This document shows, in pieces, positions 11,173 through 21,477 of a stretch of DNA of 64,000 nt. The stretch's first letter is position 1. Every line of letters starts with the position of its first letter. A model generated the notes under the pieces. The model was not told where the DNA came from and made no database searches. It saw only the letters and a list, made by a program, of their open reading frames with translations. The stretch comes from Schistocephalus solidus (lineage: Eukaryota; Platyhelminthes; Cestoda; Diphyllobothriidea; Diphyllobothriidae): the NCBI GenBank assembly GCA_017591395.1, contig WEDG01000394.1, positions 1-64,000 on the forward strand, read 5' to 3'. A program made the position numbers and the translations under genes.

Positions 11173-12521
11173 TTAAAGTTGAGCGCCGTTTACATTGATT
11201 CGGGGAGCACTGTATTCCGCGCTGGGTGGCGGCTGGTGCGAGACAACCATTTTTGCTGTTTTCATTGTTAATCCAAAATTGGCGCAGCCTGCGGTGAAGA
11301 GGTCCATGCTTCTTTGCATGTCCTCCTCCGTCACGGTGCTAAGTGCGCAGTTGTCCGCGAAGAGCAAGTCATGGACTGTAGTCGTAGACACGCGCGTTTC
11401 AGCCTGCATACACCGACTGTTGAGAAGATGCCCGTCAGTTCTGTAGGTGATGCGGATCCCAGACTGCTCATCACGGTAGGCATCCATCAGCATAGCAGAG
11501 GACATGAAAATGAACAGGGTGGGGGCCGATACGCAGCCCTGCTTCACTCCATTGGTCACTGCGAATGCTTCGGATACCGTCCCGTTGTCAGTGACGCGCG
11601 TAGTCATCCCGTCATGAAGCTGACGCACCATGTGCGTGAACTGCTCAGGACAGCCGAATTTATGCATGACGTTCCACAGTCCGTCGCGATTCACCGTGTC
11701 AAAGGCTTTCATCAGATCCATAAATGTAGTGTAGTGGGGAGTTCGCATCTCCTGGCACTTCTCTTGTAGCTGGCGGGCGGCAAAGATCATGTCGGTTATT
11801 CCACGGTGTCGCCAGAAGCCAAATTGGCTTTCCAGGAGCAGGCCCTGCTCTAGGTGACCGTTCAGACGATTGAGAAGGATATGGGCGAAGATCTTCCCGG
11901 CGGTGTTGAGCAACGAGATGCCTCTGTGATTATCACAGAATTTCGGGTTCCTGTTCCACTTGTAGCAATGGACAATGGTCGCGTCTTTGAAATCCTGAGG
12001 AACTTGAACTTGGTACCACATCTTTGGAAGAGTGTTGTGAGTTCTGTCATCAGCCGGGGCCCACCATACTTGTAGACTTCCGGTTGGATTGCGTCGGATC
12101 CCGGAGCATCCCTGCTTGAAATCTGTTGCACGATCAAGATGGTTTCTGTAATGGAAGGTGGCAGATCCAGGTCATTGTTTGTGTCCAACTAAGGGAGCCG
12201 GTCAATGACAGCATCTGAGATGGCTAATGAACAATTGCTGACACTTCTGAAGTGTTCAGCCCAGCGGTTCAGAATTTGCGAGTTCTCTGTCAGCAGTGTT
12301 GTGCCGTCAGAGCTGAGCAGCGGTGTGGTCCCCTTGATACACGGGCCATAGACAGCCATGATGACTTTGAAAAAGTTTTTCATTTCATTGCGGTCCGCAT
12401 ACCCCTGGATTTTCTCCGCCTTTCGGATCATCCAGGCGTCCTGCATCTCCCGCAGCCGTTGCTGTACAAGGCGGCGGAATCTGAAGAAGGCTTCTTTGGT
12501 GAAGTCAATCCGAAGGTCCAT
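11173..12521 (-). pseudogene. RTE-1 reverse transcriptase domain, catalytic Asp mutated
   Basis: Three overlapping open segments (12521-12189, 12188-11862, 12021-11173) cover the fingers and palm. Recognisable are APGSDAIQPEVYKYGG, DNHRGISLLNTAGKIF, FMDLMKAFDTVNRDGLW and GVKQGCVSAPTLF. The active-site box that should read (F/Y)ADD is FADN: codon AAC replaces the second aspartate (11350-11361 on the plus strand). With the frameshifts this makes the RT non-functional. The 282-codon segment 12021-11173 is among the longest frames in the window. Confidence 0.9.
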
Positions 12522-12794
12522 GAAGGCTATGTGTAGTTTATTTTTCTCCGCGAGTTGCTGATGTCGGCATCATTGTGGGCAAATCAGTCCTGGTGTTGAC
12601 GGCCAGCGTGTTCGAGGACTTCGCGGGCGGTGGGCTGGATGACATTTCGCAATTGACACAATCGTCTCTCCACGGTGGCGTTATAAGTTGGAGCATGCAG
12701 GTCACCCAGTTTATGGGTTATTTGGTTGCTTAAATCAAACGTGTGAGCAGGCAAAATTAACAAAAGCGTATTTAACTTACCTAGTGGTTGCTTA

Positions 12795-13714
12795 CCTTGA
12801 GGTCTTCATCGGGGTTGAAGTTGGAGCCTTATCTTTGAGAGGACAAGGCGGTGATCTGTCCAACCATCGGCATCGCGGATCACCTTGGTCACCAGCACGT
12901 CCTGTCGATCTCGCCTCCGGACGAGAACATAGTCCAGCTGCTGCCAGCGCCGCGACACTGAGTGCATCCACGTGGCCTTTTCCCACGTCGGAAGGCGGAA
13001 GACGGTGTGCCGCACAGGTTCGGAGAATAAGTAGGCCGTTATCGTTACAGCTACCATGACCGTAGGGCCTAGCACTCCCTACCAGGCAGCGTGGTCCCTC
13101 CCGACGCGGGCATTGAAGTCACCAAGGGCATTAAACTTGTCTTCCTTCGGTACAGTCCCCAGAAAGGCGTGCAGTTCCTCGTAGAATTAGTCCTTCGCCA
13201 CCACAGAGCTCGTTATTGGGGCAGCGTAGGCGCTGATGATAGTTGCGAACTGGTCTCCCCGAAGAGGCAAGCTGAGGCGCATCAGGCGATTATTGATACC
13301 CTGCGGCAGACAGGGCAGACATCCAACAATGTCGTTCCGGATGGCACAGGCAACACCAGCGTCGCGTCGCTCTGCCTTTGGCCGGCCGCTCCAGAAGAAG
13401 GTGTAGCCGGCACCCACCTCCTCCAGCTGACCCTTCTCAGAGAATCGGGTCTCGCTGAGAGCAGCAATGTCCACCTTGTAGCGCGCCAGTTCTCGAGTGA
13501 CGAGCGCCGTCATCCATCGGGCAAGTAGCTCCTCGGATTGTCTAAAAGGGAACGAAAATTCCAGGCTGCTAGTGTGAGTGGACTCACCCGAGCAGCCCGG
13601 AGGGTATGGCGCAGGAAATGGGGACGGGGGCAATGTTGTTTGTTTTAGTTCTAAGACCGCGTATTTTGCGGTCTGCGAGGTGCGGCCAGATGCAGGAGAC
13701 GTGAGACCCAGCAT
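12795..13714 (-). pseudogene. RTE-1 APE-type endonuclease domain, broken
   Basis: The ATG at 13714 is at the same place as in RTE-3 (24857). An apurinic-endonuclease-like fold nicks target DNA for target-primed reverse transcription. Visible motifs are [15 protein letters not shown] (catalytic Glu region), then GDFNARVG in another frame near 13110, and WTDHRLVLSK near 12835, which keeps the catalytic Asp-His. Stops and frameshifts separate the segments 13714-13187, about 13190-13080 and 13075-12806, so no single protein can be made. Confidence 0.85.
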
Positions 13715-13944
13715 TTTTAGGGCCCCTTTTCTAGCCCCTTCCTAAATAGGGCTACTTGGATATCACAGACTGCTGCCGAACTCAGCTATGGGTCACTTGG
13801 TTTAGGCCGGCAGTCGTGAGTGTTGCCCGGGGTGTGGCCACTGGGTAAACCCAAAATTTCGAGGAGCCACAGGGTAGAGTTGGGTACCAGTTAGAGGCGG
13901 AAACAGGAGCGTTTACCACCTGTACGAGACAAATTAAGACACAT

Positions 13945-14920
13945 TTGGGCCAATGAAAAGCAACTACTGTGAAAAACGTCTTTATGCACATTCTAAAATC
14001 AAGTAGTACTACAAATATTATGAATCGTATATTGCCAAGACGTTATACGGTACTTCCGACAGAGGTACAAGCTGAAGGTGAAGACACGTATTACCCGATG
14101 TTTCTGCTGCTTCGTGACGCAGCAACGAGGGTTTCGGCTCCTCAGTGTGTCCCACAATGTTCTCTTTGCAGATTCTGTTATATGCACTCCTGATAAATAA
14201 AAGGGAGAATACTTTCTGAAATTATTAAGTGCGGAACATGGAGTCAGGGGATGCGAACATTACCTTTTAGGTTCAGAACTGAAATTTCAATGAAAATGTG
14301 GGTCGAAGAAAAATCAACCACTATGGAATAACCACGAAATGCCCATTCTGCAAGCAAGTAGTACTACAAGCAGTATGCATCTTATATGGCAAATACGTTA
14401 TACCGTACATTCGACATATAACTAGCTAAAAGCCCAGCCACGTTTTATGCCGAAGCAGCTGATGCTGCCTGACGCATCAACGAGTGATTCGGCTCCTCAG
14501 TTGGTCCCACAGCGTTCTCTATCCAGATTCTGGTATATGGACTAATTTCTGAAATTCCTAAGTGCAGGACATGGAGTCAGGTGAGTTGGACATAAAACTT
14601 TAGTGTGATATGTGGGATGTCAATGAAAATTTCTGTAGAAGACGATCAACCACTGTAGAATAACCACGTAATGCCCATTCTACAAAAAAGTTGTACTACA
14701 AGTAGTATGAATCTTATATGACAAAGACATTATACCGTACGTCCGACATAGGTGCAAGCTGAAGGCCAAGATACGTGTAACACCGATGTTTCTGTGCTGC
14801 GTGACGCAGAAGACAGTCAAACACTGCGGAAAAATCACGTAATGCCCCTTGTAAAATCAAGTAGTGCTACAAGTTGCATGATTCGTATATGATAAGGGCG
14901 TTTTACCGTACTTCAATCGC
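13945..14920 (+). repeat. Satellite block 2 (units of 332-354 bp plus a truncated unit)
   Basis: Landmark TGGAATAAC-like sites at about 13970, 14324, 14656 and 14828 give spacings of 354, 332 and 172 bp, so the last unit is internally deleted. The hairpin segment (…CTGCTTCGTGACGCAGCAACGAG… near 14107) recurs. The block runs from RTE-1 to the duplicon fragment at 14930. The 74-codon frame at 13969-14193 is fortuitous. Confidence 0.85.
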
Positions 14921-14929
14921 TAGGTGTAG

Positions 14930-15000
14930 ACACAATGCCTTGTTCCAGTGTCTCCAAATTAACGGAGCGCCATTTCATAGAGCCGTTTTGACAGGACAGG
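14930..15000 (+). repeat. 71-bp duplicon fragment x, left copy
   Basis: Identical by eye to 26858-26928, the first bases of duplicon copy B, and more diverged from copy C at about 22320. It begins ACACAATGCC and ends GACAGGACAGG. Here it is followed within two bases by RTE-2; at 26858 it is preceded by RTE-3. Confidence 0.85.
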
Positions 15001-15006
15001 CGGGAT

Positions 15007-15459
15007 ATGATCGTTGCCACCCGCCAGCTACAAGAGAAGTGCCAGGAGATGCGAACTCACCTATACACTACCTTAGTGGATCTAACGAAAGCCTTTGAAA
15101 CGGTGAATCGCGACGGACTGTGGAAAGTCATGCAGAAATTCGGTTGTCCTGAGTGGTTCACGCACATGATACGTCAGCTTCATGACATGATGACGGCGTG
15201 CGTCACTGACAACGGGGCAGTATCCGAAGCATTCGCAGTGACCAACGGAGTGAAACAGGGCTGCGTATTGGCTCCCACCCTGTTCAGTCTCATGTTCTCG
15301 GCTATGCTGATGAACGCCTACCGTGATGAGCAGCCTGGGATCCACATTGCCTACAGAACTGACGGGCACCTTCTCAACAGTCAGCGTATGCAGGCTTCAA
15401 CGCGCGTGTCTACGACTACAGTCCATGAATTGCTCTATTCAGACTACGTCAAATTCTGA
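15007..15459 (+). pseudogene. RTE-2 partial reverse transcriptase palm
   Basis: A 150-codon open frame: VATRQLQEKCQEMRTHLYTT, LTKAFETVNRDGLWKVM, GAVSEAFAVTNGVKQGCVLA and TTTVHELLYSDY…stop. The family box after VHELL is FADDCAL; here it becomes YSDYVKF and ends, so the deletion breakpoint falls inside the catalytic motif. Residues before the break are well conserved, suggesting fairly recent insertion. Confidence 0.9.
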
Positions 15460-15616
15460 CAACCCTCCTTCAGACTCCCTCACCCTCACTCCTAGCATCA
15501 ATTCCATTACTCCCACCATCATAGAGACCACAACCCTCTACTCATCGCCTGTAACCCAACCACTGCCTTCGCCTTTACTACGACCACCACCATCATCAGC
15601 GATGGGGCTCTCTCCT

Positions 15617-16122
15617 AAACTGTCCTCAATGCGACCGCACATTCACATCATGCATCCGCCTGGTCGGTCACTTGCGAATCCATCGTACAGAGACTGGTAA
15701 CCCAGTGCCTGGAGCACCAACACACAGTAGAGCTCGTAGCCTCCACTGTCCTCGCGCATTCACTCATCGCATGGGTCTATTAGGTCACATGTGCATCCAT
15801 GACAGTGGAATTCACCGCAATGCCGACAACATCGATACATCATGCAAATCCTGCACTCCTGCTATTGTTACCGCCACTGCCGCCACCACTTCCATGAATG
15901 ACATCCCCACAGCCTCTTTTAATTTCTCCTGCCCACAACTTCAACTCACACATCGGCCCGGTCGGTCACCTGCAAATCCATCGCACGGAGGCTGGTGAAT
16001 CAGTGCCTGGGGCTCCGACGTACAGTCGCCGCGCACGCCTCCACTGCCCTCACTGCTCATGCACATTTACACACCGCATAGGCCTATTAGGACACATGCG
16101 CCTTCACGACAACCTGCGGTAA
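15617..16122 (+). pseudogene. RTE-2 C2H2 zinc-finger C-terminus
   Basis: Finger 1: CPQCDRTFTSCIRLVGHLRI followed by H (about 15621-15683), then the linker RTETGNPVPGAP. Finger 2 has lost its first Cys pair region (LHCPRAFTHRMGLLGHMCIH). Finger 3 is frameshifted between CPQL and NFNSHIGPVGHLQIH. Finger 4 is intact: CPHCSCTFTHRIGLLGHMRL then H (about 16045-16113), and the frame stops after DNLR. C-terminal nucleic-acid-binding fingers are typical of this family. Open segments lie at 15672-15998 and 15898-16122 in different frames. Confidence 0.88.
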
Positions 16123-16477
16123 ACCACCGTAGGCTAAGCCACATCAACGCAAACTACCCACTTCACCCGATTGTTTCACATAAGGGTTTCATCGGCTGTT
16201 TCTGTGGCGCGGGATGCGGGCATACTTCCAAGTCTTTGCTAATCGATTAATGTATTCAAGTAACTGTTCCCCATTCCACGGATATTTCTTGCAGTATAAT
16301 TGTCGATCATTTAAACACGGTTTTGGGATCTGCAGACTTACTCACTCATTCCGACGTGCATCCAGGCAGTTGAGAAATGGGAGGGAGCAGATTTTTATCG
16401 GCACAATAAAGAGAGCTCACGAGCAGTGAACCGGATTTTCCGGCATCTTTATTTACAGAAAAGCACTACCTATAGGG

Positions 16478-16965
16478 AAAGAGGAGACTGGAATGGCCGT
16501 TGCAAGTCTATTAGTCGTTATGAGCTAGACCTTCTCAACTAGCCGCTCTGCGGTTGTCGGCGAGGCCGGACATTGAGCCCCAAGGTACAGTGGGCCGAGC
16601 AGGTTAAGTGGCACGTACGGTGAACGTTCTCCTTCATGATCGCCACTAGCAGAACAGCGAAAACCCGGCTCAATGTTTATGGCATTGGAATTTAACTATC
16701 AAGTCGCATGTAAGAGCCTCAAGGATTGTCTTACCTGAGGTTGGGTACGATTGGCAGCTAATAAGCCAAAAATGGACATTCCATGCAGTCTCGCCTTTGT
16801 CGGTAATGTCATTCTGCCTCTAATACGAGCCAAACTGCGGGTGTTGGCGGGCATGCAAGTGAGTCCCAAGGCATAAGTCGGACAAATATGTCCCGTAATG
16901 CGATGGGTGAATGTCCCACTACCACGATTCTCTTACCGATTGTAAAGGAATAAAACAGTTCTACC
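16478..16965. mobile_element. Rearranged SINE fragments in duplicon A
   Basis: A minus-oriented body (…GAGACTGGAATGGCCGTT… at about 16486) is followed by a plus-oriented tail (GAGCCCCAAGGTACAGTGGG, about 16575). Further on lies a plus-oriented body and tail (GGCAGCTAATAAGCCAAAAA… at 16753, then …GAGTCCCAAGGCATAAGTCGG at about 16861). These match the 37-535 family in diverged form. Opposed fragments make this stretch partly self-complementary. The equivalent in copy B is at 28495-28975. Confidence 0.65.
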
Positions 16966-18019
16966 CTTGAAATTCTCGCTTTATTGTCCGTTTACCAAAG
17001 TACCTTGTTGTTACGATGGTATGTAGAGACATTGACAACAAGCGTGTAGGAAGACCAGGTTACATCGCTGGACCTCGCATTCACTACACAAATTGGCCCA
17101 TTCATTCCGGGTCCAAAATCGTATTAATCCATTCTTTAATACTCGAGGAGATACGTTTGAGGCTTCGTGGAGGATGCGGGTTGGAGACTTAAGAGCGGAC
17201 CTATAGTGTTTATTTCGTACTTAAACAGCTGTGATTTCTCCCTTACAGGCTTGTTCACTGAAAACGGAACGTTGACGCATTTCCGGGAGGTCGAGGAATA
17301 TTTCGCCTGTAAGCAACCAAATTAACATTGCAAGGCTGTCAATTTATATTCCAACCGCATGTACATCACGAGTCAACCGGGTGGCTTGTCTCTCCCGCGC
17401 GCAGCCTCCGCAGCAGTCAGCTTCATTATTTCCAGAAGGCGGTTGTATTTACAGCTGTGCTTTCATGCACAAACCTTGTGAGCATGGGATTCCCTGAACT
17501 GCAGGCGTCAGAATTTCGCCATCTGTTGGCCGAACGACGCCAGTTTTGACGGAGTGCCAGTGTCAGGAATGCGGACTGGGTCCCACAGACCTTCTCACCT
17601 GTGCTCGTGTCTCTTTAACTAAAGTCCCAGGTCATCAAAACTGTTATCGGCGCGGAAAATTGTTTTCATTCCTGCAGTGAAATACCACCTTTGCAGAGAC
17701 TATCGGGCAAGAATATGTCGCTGCGGAAGAGCCGCTATGCACTGTGCGTTTCGCGAAAATAACCGCACAGGTTATCCTTAAGGCGTCTACATTTAAAAAA
17801 TTACAACCATCAATTACTCTCTTCGGCTTGAACAGCTGCTGCGATATCTTGGTGAGAATGTTTAATTATAGATATTAGTTTCAATCCAGGCGAGGGAAAA
17901 TTTCATCTGAAAAGATGATGGCTTTGCCTTGGACAAGAGGCGGAAAATGCTGCTGCACAATAATTATCTACTTTGTCAATTTTTTTATTTTCTCCGAAAC
18001 GAATTGCGTTAATATATAT

Positions 18020-18300
18020 TTCGGTGATCGAACGTAAGAGGCGTGACATCTCAGGTATTTAGGATGATATTTGGCCTTGATTGATTTAAGGAGGCGTAGA
18101 CGGAAAGTGGTTATGACTAATTGGGACGACTTCTATGGGTCAAACATGCATATCGACCTTTAGTCTACGCTTCTTAAACTTCTAATAAAACTAATCACTT
18201 TTAAAAAGTGATTTATTTTCGAGGAAATTAAAGGCAAAACTTACAAAACCAAAGCAGCATTCGGTGATCGAACGAAGGAGACGTGACATATCAGGTATTT
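18020..18300. repeat. TTCGGTGATCGAA motif copies 1 and 2 (duplicon A)
   Basis: Copies at 18020-18032 and 18260-18272 each precede a conserved tail (AACG…AGGCGTGACAT…TCAGGTATTTTTAGGAT). The core is a near palindrome with TTCG/CGAA arms. A third copy is at 19351-19363, and copy B has equivalents at 30050, 30295 (TTTGGTGATCGAA) and 31367 (GTCAGTGATCGAA). Function unknown: a dispersed short repeat or a protein-binding site are both possible. Confidence 0.6.
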
Positions 18301-18346
18301 TTAGGATGAAAGATTTATGATGTGTTTTCAGAAATCACACAGGAAA

Positions 18347-18481
18347 CCCACTGATAAACGGAAGACCCACCGCTGGGTCGTGCAGCGGCTCAAAATCGGT
18401 GAAATATTATTCCGGAGATACCTACTGATGAAAAGAAGACTCGCAGCTGAGTAATTGCAGCAGCACAAGATCGGCCAAATA
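18347..18481. repeat. Diverged direct repeat, period 74 bp
   Basis: CCCACTGATAAACGGAAGAC…GCTCAAAATCGGTGAAATA (18347-18406) matches CCTACTGATGAAAAGAAGAC…GCACAAGATCGGCCAAATA (18421-18481). The same pair is kept in copy B near 30375-30510. The plus frame reads PTDKRKTHRWVVQRLKIG and then a similar but broken second unit, so an old coding origin is possible. Confidence 0.5.
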
Positions 18482-18630
18482 AGTGTCTGGACGTTTTGCT
18501 AGTACCTCTGACGGTATCTTGGTTCAGCATGTAGACTCTATAATACCTTATTTGTGTTAACGTGCAAGGAACAATTCAGAGTATTTCATGTCAGTTAACA
18601 ACAAAAAGATATGCGGGAAATTAGAGCAGT

Positions 18631-18867
18631 TCAGGAAAGAAAGGTGCAAATAGGCAAGTCATACCGAGAATTTTTAAATCTTTTCGGTGGCATAGCACAC
18701 CCACGAATATCTTGCAAACGTTTTTTCGGGAATCGAAAGAGTGCTGGTAAGATAGAGAGAACATCAAATTCATTAAGAGTTGAACATAGTCTAGCAGAGA
18801 GAACTCGCAGATTGTAACGGTTAATGCCTCCCACTACCATTTCAATTCCCAAAGGCTTTAAAGTCAA
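18631..18867 (-). other. 78-codon open frame in duplicon A, unidentified
   Basis: Contains GIEMVVGGINRYNLRVLSAR and LSILPALFRFPKK. In copy B (30656-30901) a one-base loss in a T run (near 30755) shifts the frame after ALFRFPK, so the C-terminus is not conserved between copies. No family recognised. Possibly an eroded transposon frame. Confidence 0.25.
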
Positions 18868-19757
18868 ACAGCCGATCTGAACTATTAGGCATGCCAGCGC
18901 GCTACTGGTCTGACATGAAGAACAACTTCCTTCTGGCTGTCATCCACAGAACCTTCCTTTAATCTGAAATTTTCCAATGTCAGTCTTAAAGCCTGAATTC
19001 AATACAATGCAATAAAATTCAGCCCAAATGGCCGTCAGAAAGTTCAATATGCTCGAATGACCTGTTGTCGAGAAAATATAAATTGTCTTGTGTCTTGCTC
19101 AAAGTTTAAAACGTATCAATTCCTGTAATTATTCACTTCATCAGCACTAGTTATTGTTCCAAACTGCACTTGTAAATTTGCAAAATAAGACCCGACGAAA
19201 TATTTGCTCATCTGTTAATCTGGTATGGTTTGATTGAGTGACAATTTTCTGACTATTAATGTTGTCCTTGCATAGATTTCACTCCTACATAAAATGAAGA
19301 ACACATTCCACCAGGTCCAGATTTTTCAACTCAATTGCGGAAATAAATAGTTCGGTGATCGAACGTAATAGACGTGATATCTCAGGTATTTTTAGGATAA
19401 AATTTGGCCTGGAGTGATTAAAGGTGGATGATTAGTACATTCCCATCTCCGTTTGTACTCACACTCCATTCTACGCGTCGATTTCAGTGTCGGACTGCGA
19501 TTTCTATTTAAGCCATACACATATACAGGTGTTCGCAAATAGCCTAAATTACTGAAAGCAAAATTTGAAGGAAATCCAAGGATCTGGCAAGTTTTTTTCA
19601 TTGTTACTTAGGCTTAGACTCGAAAAGGACATAAAGACAGTTCGATTCAGCATTTGATGAAATAGCTCAACTAATCAGGCGATTTCGTTGAACCGCAAGT
19701 GTGTATGGTCCTTTTATTAAAGAAGCGATATTTAAGACATACCCTCGAGCCGTTGGA

Positions 19758-20138
19758 TTAAATAATAATTAATCCATTCAGAACAAAATTGAACAAATCG
19801 AGGCGTTGGAAATCGAACGTTTCTCTGCCTACTGGTTTAACATTCTGTTTGATAATTATTTGAAGTGCTAGTATTTCGGTAACAAATGGCTGCAAAATCA
19901 ATACTATAACCAGCATGCCGGATGAACGTAGTAAGTTGGATTCGTCAGCATAGGCACTTTCAAACGGACCAGCCCCATTGGTACAGTGGCTGTCACAAAT
20001 GTTGTTGCCAACCAACACCATTACCAGTAAGAAATTGGATATTAACGCGAAGGTTTCCTGTGAGATATCGCCCTTTCTCTTTCTTTTAAACACTCTCACC
20101 CCAATCAATTGCGAGACCACATCCAGACGATCGTGCAT
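19758..20138 (-). other. 126-codon open frame in duplicon A with hydrophobic stretches
   Basis: Two hydrophobic segments (FALISNFLLVMVLVG and GMLVIVLILQPFVTEILAL) could span a membrane. Copy B (31760-32155) keeps most of the frame but has several replacement changes (QLIGVRVFK to QSIGVRVCK, QETFAL to QKTFAL) and a frameshift near the C-terminus. That pattern argues against strong protein constraint. Unidentified. Confidence 0.25.
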
Positions 20139-20862
20139 GCGTATGGGTGCAATACCTAAGCCTCAGTATGCTATGCACTCGCTAGCTTCCCGCACGACAC
20201 CAGCTTTTTTAATTAGCTCCTCAAAATGATGACGGATTTGCGAAAATCACGCTGAAGTAGGGGCATGTGTACGTCACTCAGTCTGGAAGATGGAGAGGTC
20301 CTGCCTCATGTTAGTTATGATTGCATGTTGGAAAATCGCGTTTCAAAAAATAAACAATGCGATCACTGATAAAAAACAGTTTCAGAATCGCATTTCAAAC
20401 AGCACTAAATATTGGCTTGAAAATGATATTATCGATACACGATGAGCACAATTTATAGGGTACAATGGCCAGAAGGCCACTCAACTGTTATAATTAGCAG
20501 TAAACGTTCTCATCGCTGAGGTTCAAATGTGTTGCATGTAATGTTTGTCGGTCCATATACGAGCCATTAATGGCCGTGAGCTTATTGTCCTTGTGAGTTC
20601 TCGGCTTGAAAATTACTCGGCCATTTAGCTCGTTCTCAATAGGACTGCTGGTAATCCGCGAACTCCCAGTCTTACTGGCAATTTCGCCTTGCCAACAAAT
20701 CACATCGTCGATGAGATCATGGCCAGTAACAACTCGAGATCTGACCTACAAGCAGTAATCGCACCAACTGTGACCCCCAGCGAGGACAACATGTACTGCT
20801 GATTATAACAGCTGAGTGGTCTCCTGGTCATGAGACCCTATAGATCATGAGCAACATGTGCC

Positions 20863-21072
20863 CTAATTACAATATTCGAGGCCGCAACAGAAATATACAT
20901 GCGGAAGGTCATTGCGCTTGTCAATTGAATGCGGACCAGAGAACCAAGACTCAACCTGCTCATGGCTCATGCAGCTGACAAATCTTACGAGAATATTGGC
21001 CTCATTAGATTTAAATGTGAACCTGCGTCCCGTCGAATGAACAGGGATCTGGGAGTTAACGTCCTTGCTCAT
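20863..21072 (-). CDS. Activin type II receptor-like ectodomain exon (copy A)
   Basis: Frame MSKDVNSQIP…stop, 69 codons. Residues 18-25 (RFTFKSNE), VSCMSHEQVESW and the end LPHVYFCCGLEYCN resemble the second half of the TGF-beta/activin type II receptor ligand-binding domain. In that family a Cys follows a beta strand and the domain closes with VYFCC(x4-5)CN. A TAG follows the CN codons directly, so either a soluble ectodomain end, an unusual exon boundary or a pseudogene is present. An AG-rich acceptor-like CAGCAGCAG lies just upstream of the ATG, so the ATG may be internal to an exon. No transmembrane or kinase exon was recognised. Family match is inference from motif spacing. Confidence 0.4.
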   Translation of the reverse strand: MSKDVNSQIPVHSTGRRFTFKSNEANILVRFVSCMSHEQVESWFSGPHSIDKRNDLPHVYFCCGLEYCN

Positions 21073-21096
21073 TACTGCTGCTGCATGTTTGAATAA

Positions 21097-21477
21097 TTAC
21101 TTTCGAACTAGTCTCCCACTTTCCCCGACGTGGTTGCATCGTCTGCAACTGCTCTTTGTCCGGTAAACGATCCTTAACCTTTTCTGCCTAGGCAGTGGGT
21201 TTTCAAACTCATTATTTGGACTCTGAGGTAAGCATCTTACATCTGTGGGCAATAAATCTCTGGTTTCGTATAGGGGATCTAAGGAACAAACATATTTGTC
21301 GAGGAATATGTAAGATAAACCAAGAGCCGGTGGACTTGTTGAAAAATCGGGGTAAATAAATGCAAATTCACAGTCATTCTGCGTGGATATATATTTCAAT
21401 GAACCTTTGGGTTGAAGAAAATCAACCACTGTGGAATTACCACGTAATTCCCATTTCGAAAATAAGTAATAATACAA
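21097..21477 (-). other. 126-codon frame upstream of the receptor-like exon
   Basis: Lies 5' of the receptor-like exon on the same strand and extends partly into satellite block 3, so its N-terminus cannot be native. The inner part (FLDKYVCSLDPLYETRD, LLPTDVRCLPQSPNNEF, SSCRRCNHVGESG) has several Cys and could be part of the same ectodomain. A donor-like AAAG/GTTAAG follows LPRQK. Copy B has a one-base deletion in this A run (near 33200), so the frames differ between copies. Confidence 0.25.

Larger units (their letters stand above)
10138..13944 (-). mobile_element. RTE-1: near-complete RTE-like non-LTR retrotransposon
   Basis: In transcription order (high to low coordinates): a 5' region (13944-13715) shared with RTE-3, endonuclease (13714-12795), linker, reverse transcriptase (12521-11160), C-terminal region (11139-10531), and a remnant zinc-finger/linker region (10560-10138). 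The element is GC-rich against AT-rich host DNA. Both edges lie in satellite: 10138 and about 13944 join different phases of the same repeat. Frames are broken by many stops and frameshifts, so it is inactive. The 3' end lacks the finger cluster seen in RTE-2, so it is 3' truncated or eroded. Confidence 0.9.
15003..16163 (+). mobile_element. RTE-2: 5'-truncated, internally deleted RTE-like copy
   Basis: Begins abruptly inside the RT domain at GGATATGATC and runs through palm motifs to the catalytic box. It then jumps to the Thr/Pro/Ser linker and a C2H2 finger cluster, ending with a ~40-bp 3' region (16123-16163) before duplicon copy A resumes. The endonuclease, the RT N-terminus and the region between the catalytic box and the first finger (about the length of RTE-1 11350-10560) are missing. 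Dead copy. Confidence 0.88.
16164..21399. repeat. Duplicon copy A (5.2 kb)
   Basis: Matches 28166-33418 (copy B) collinearly at an offset of about 12.0 kb, with long stretches differing only by single bases and 1-2-bp indels (for example 17700-18900 against 29710-30900). The left edge is the 3' end of RTE-2. The right edge is at ATTTCAA, where satellite block 3 begins. Compared with B it lacks the first ~1.3 kb apart from the 71-bp fragment at 14930. It contains rearranged SINE pieces, three copies of a TTCGGTGATCGAA motif and a receptor-like exon on the minus strand. Confidence 0.9.

Noticed and set aside
11314..11769. 151-codon plus-strand frame as a host gene.
   Set aside because: It is the antisense shadow of the RTE-1 reverse transcriptase. 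Similar antisense frames occur at 15082-15369, 23927-24289 and 26437-26736.
12700..12790. Host intron inside RTE-1 (GTAAG-like sites around AT-rich DNA).
   Set aside because: The same region in RTE-3 (about 25800-25870) reads through as a linker (GKRPPGKLNT…), so it is an AT-rich part of the coding linker, not an intron.
14130..14160. Minus-strand CTGAGGA…CCGAAACCC in the satellite looked like a hammerhead ribozyme core (CUGANGA … GAAA).
   Set aside because: Only about three bases lie between the two parts, leaving no room for stem II, and the pattern is lost in other units (for example near 9860 and 21600). The separate hairpin (TGCTGCG-TGA-CGCAGCA) is not placed where a hammerhead stem should be.
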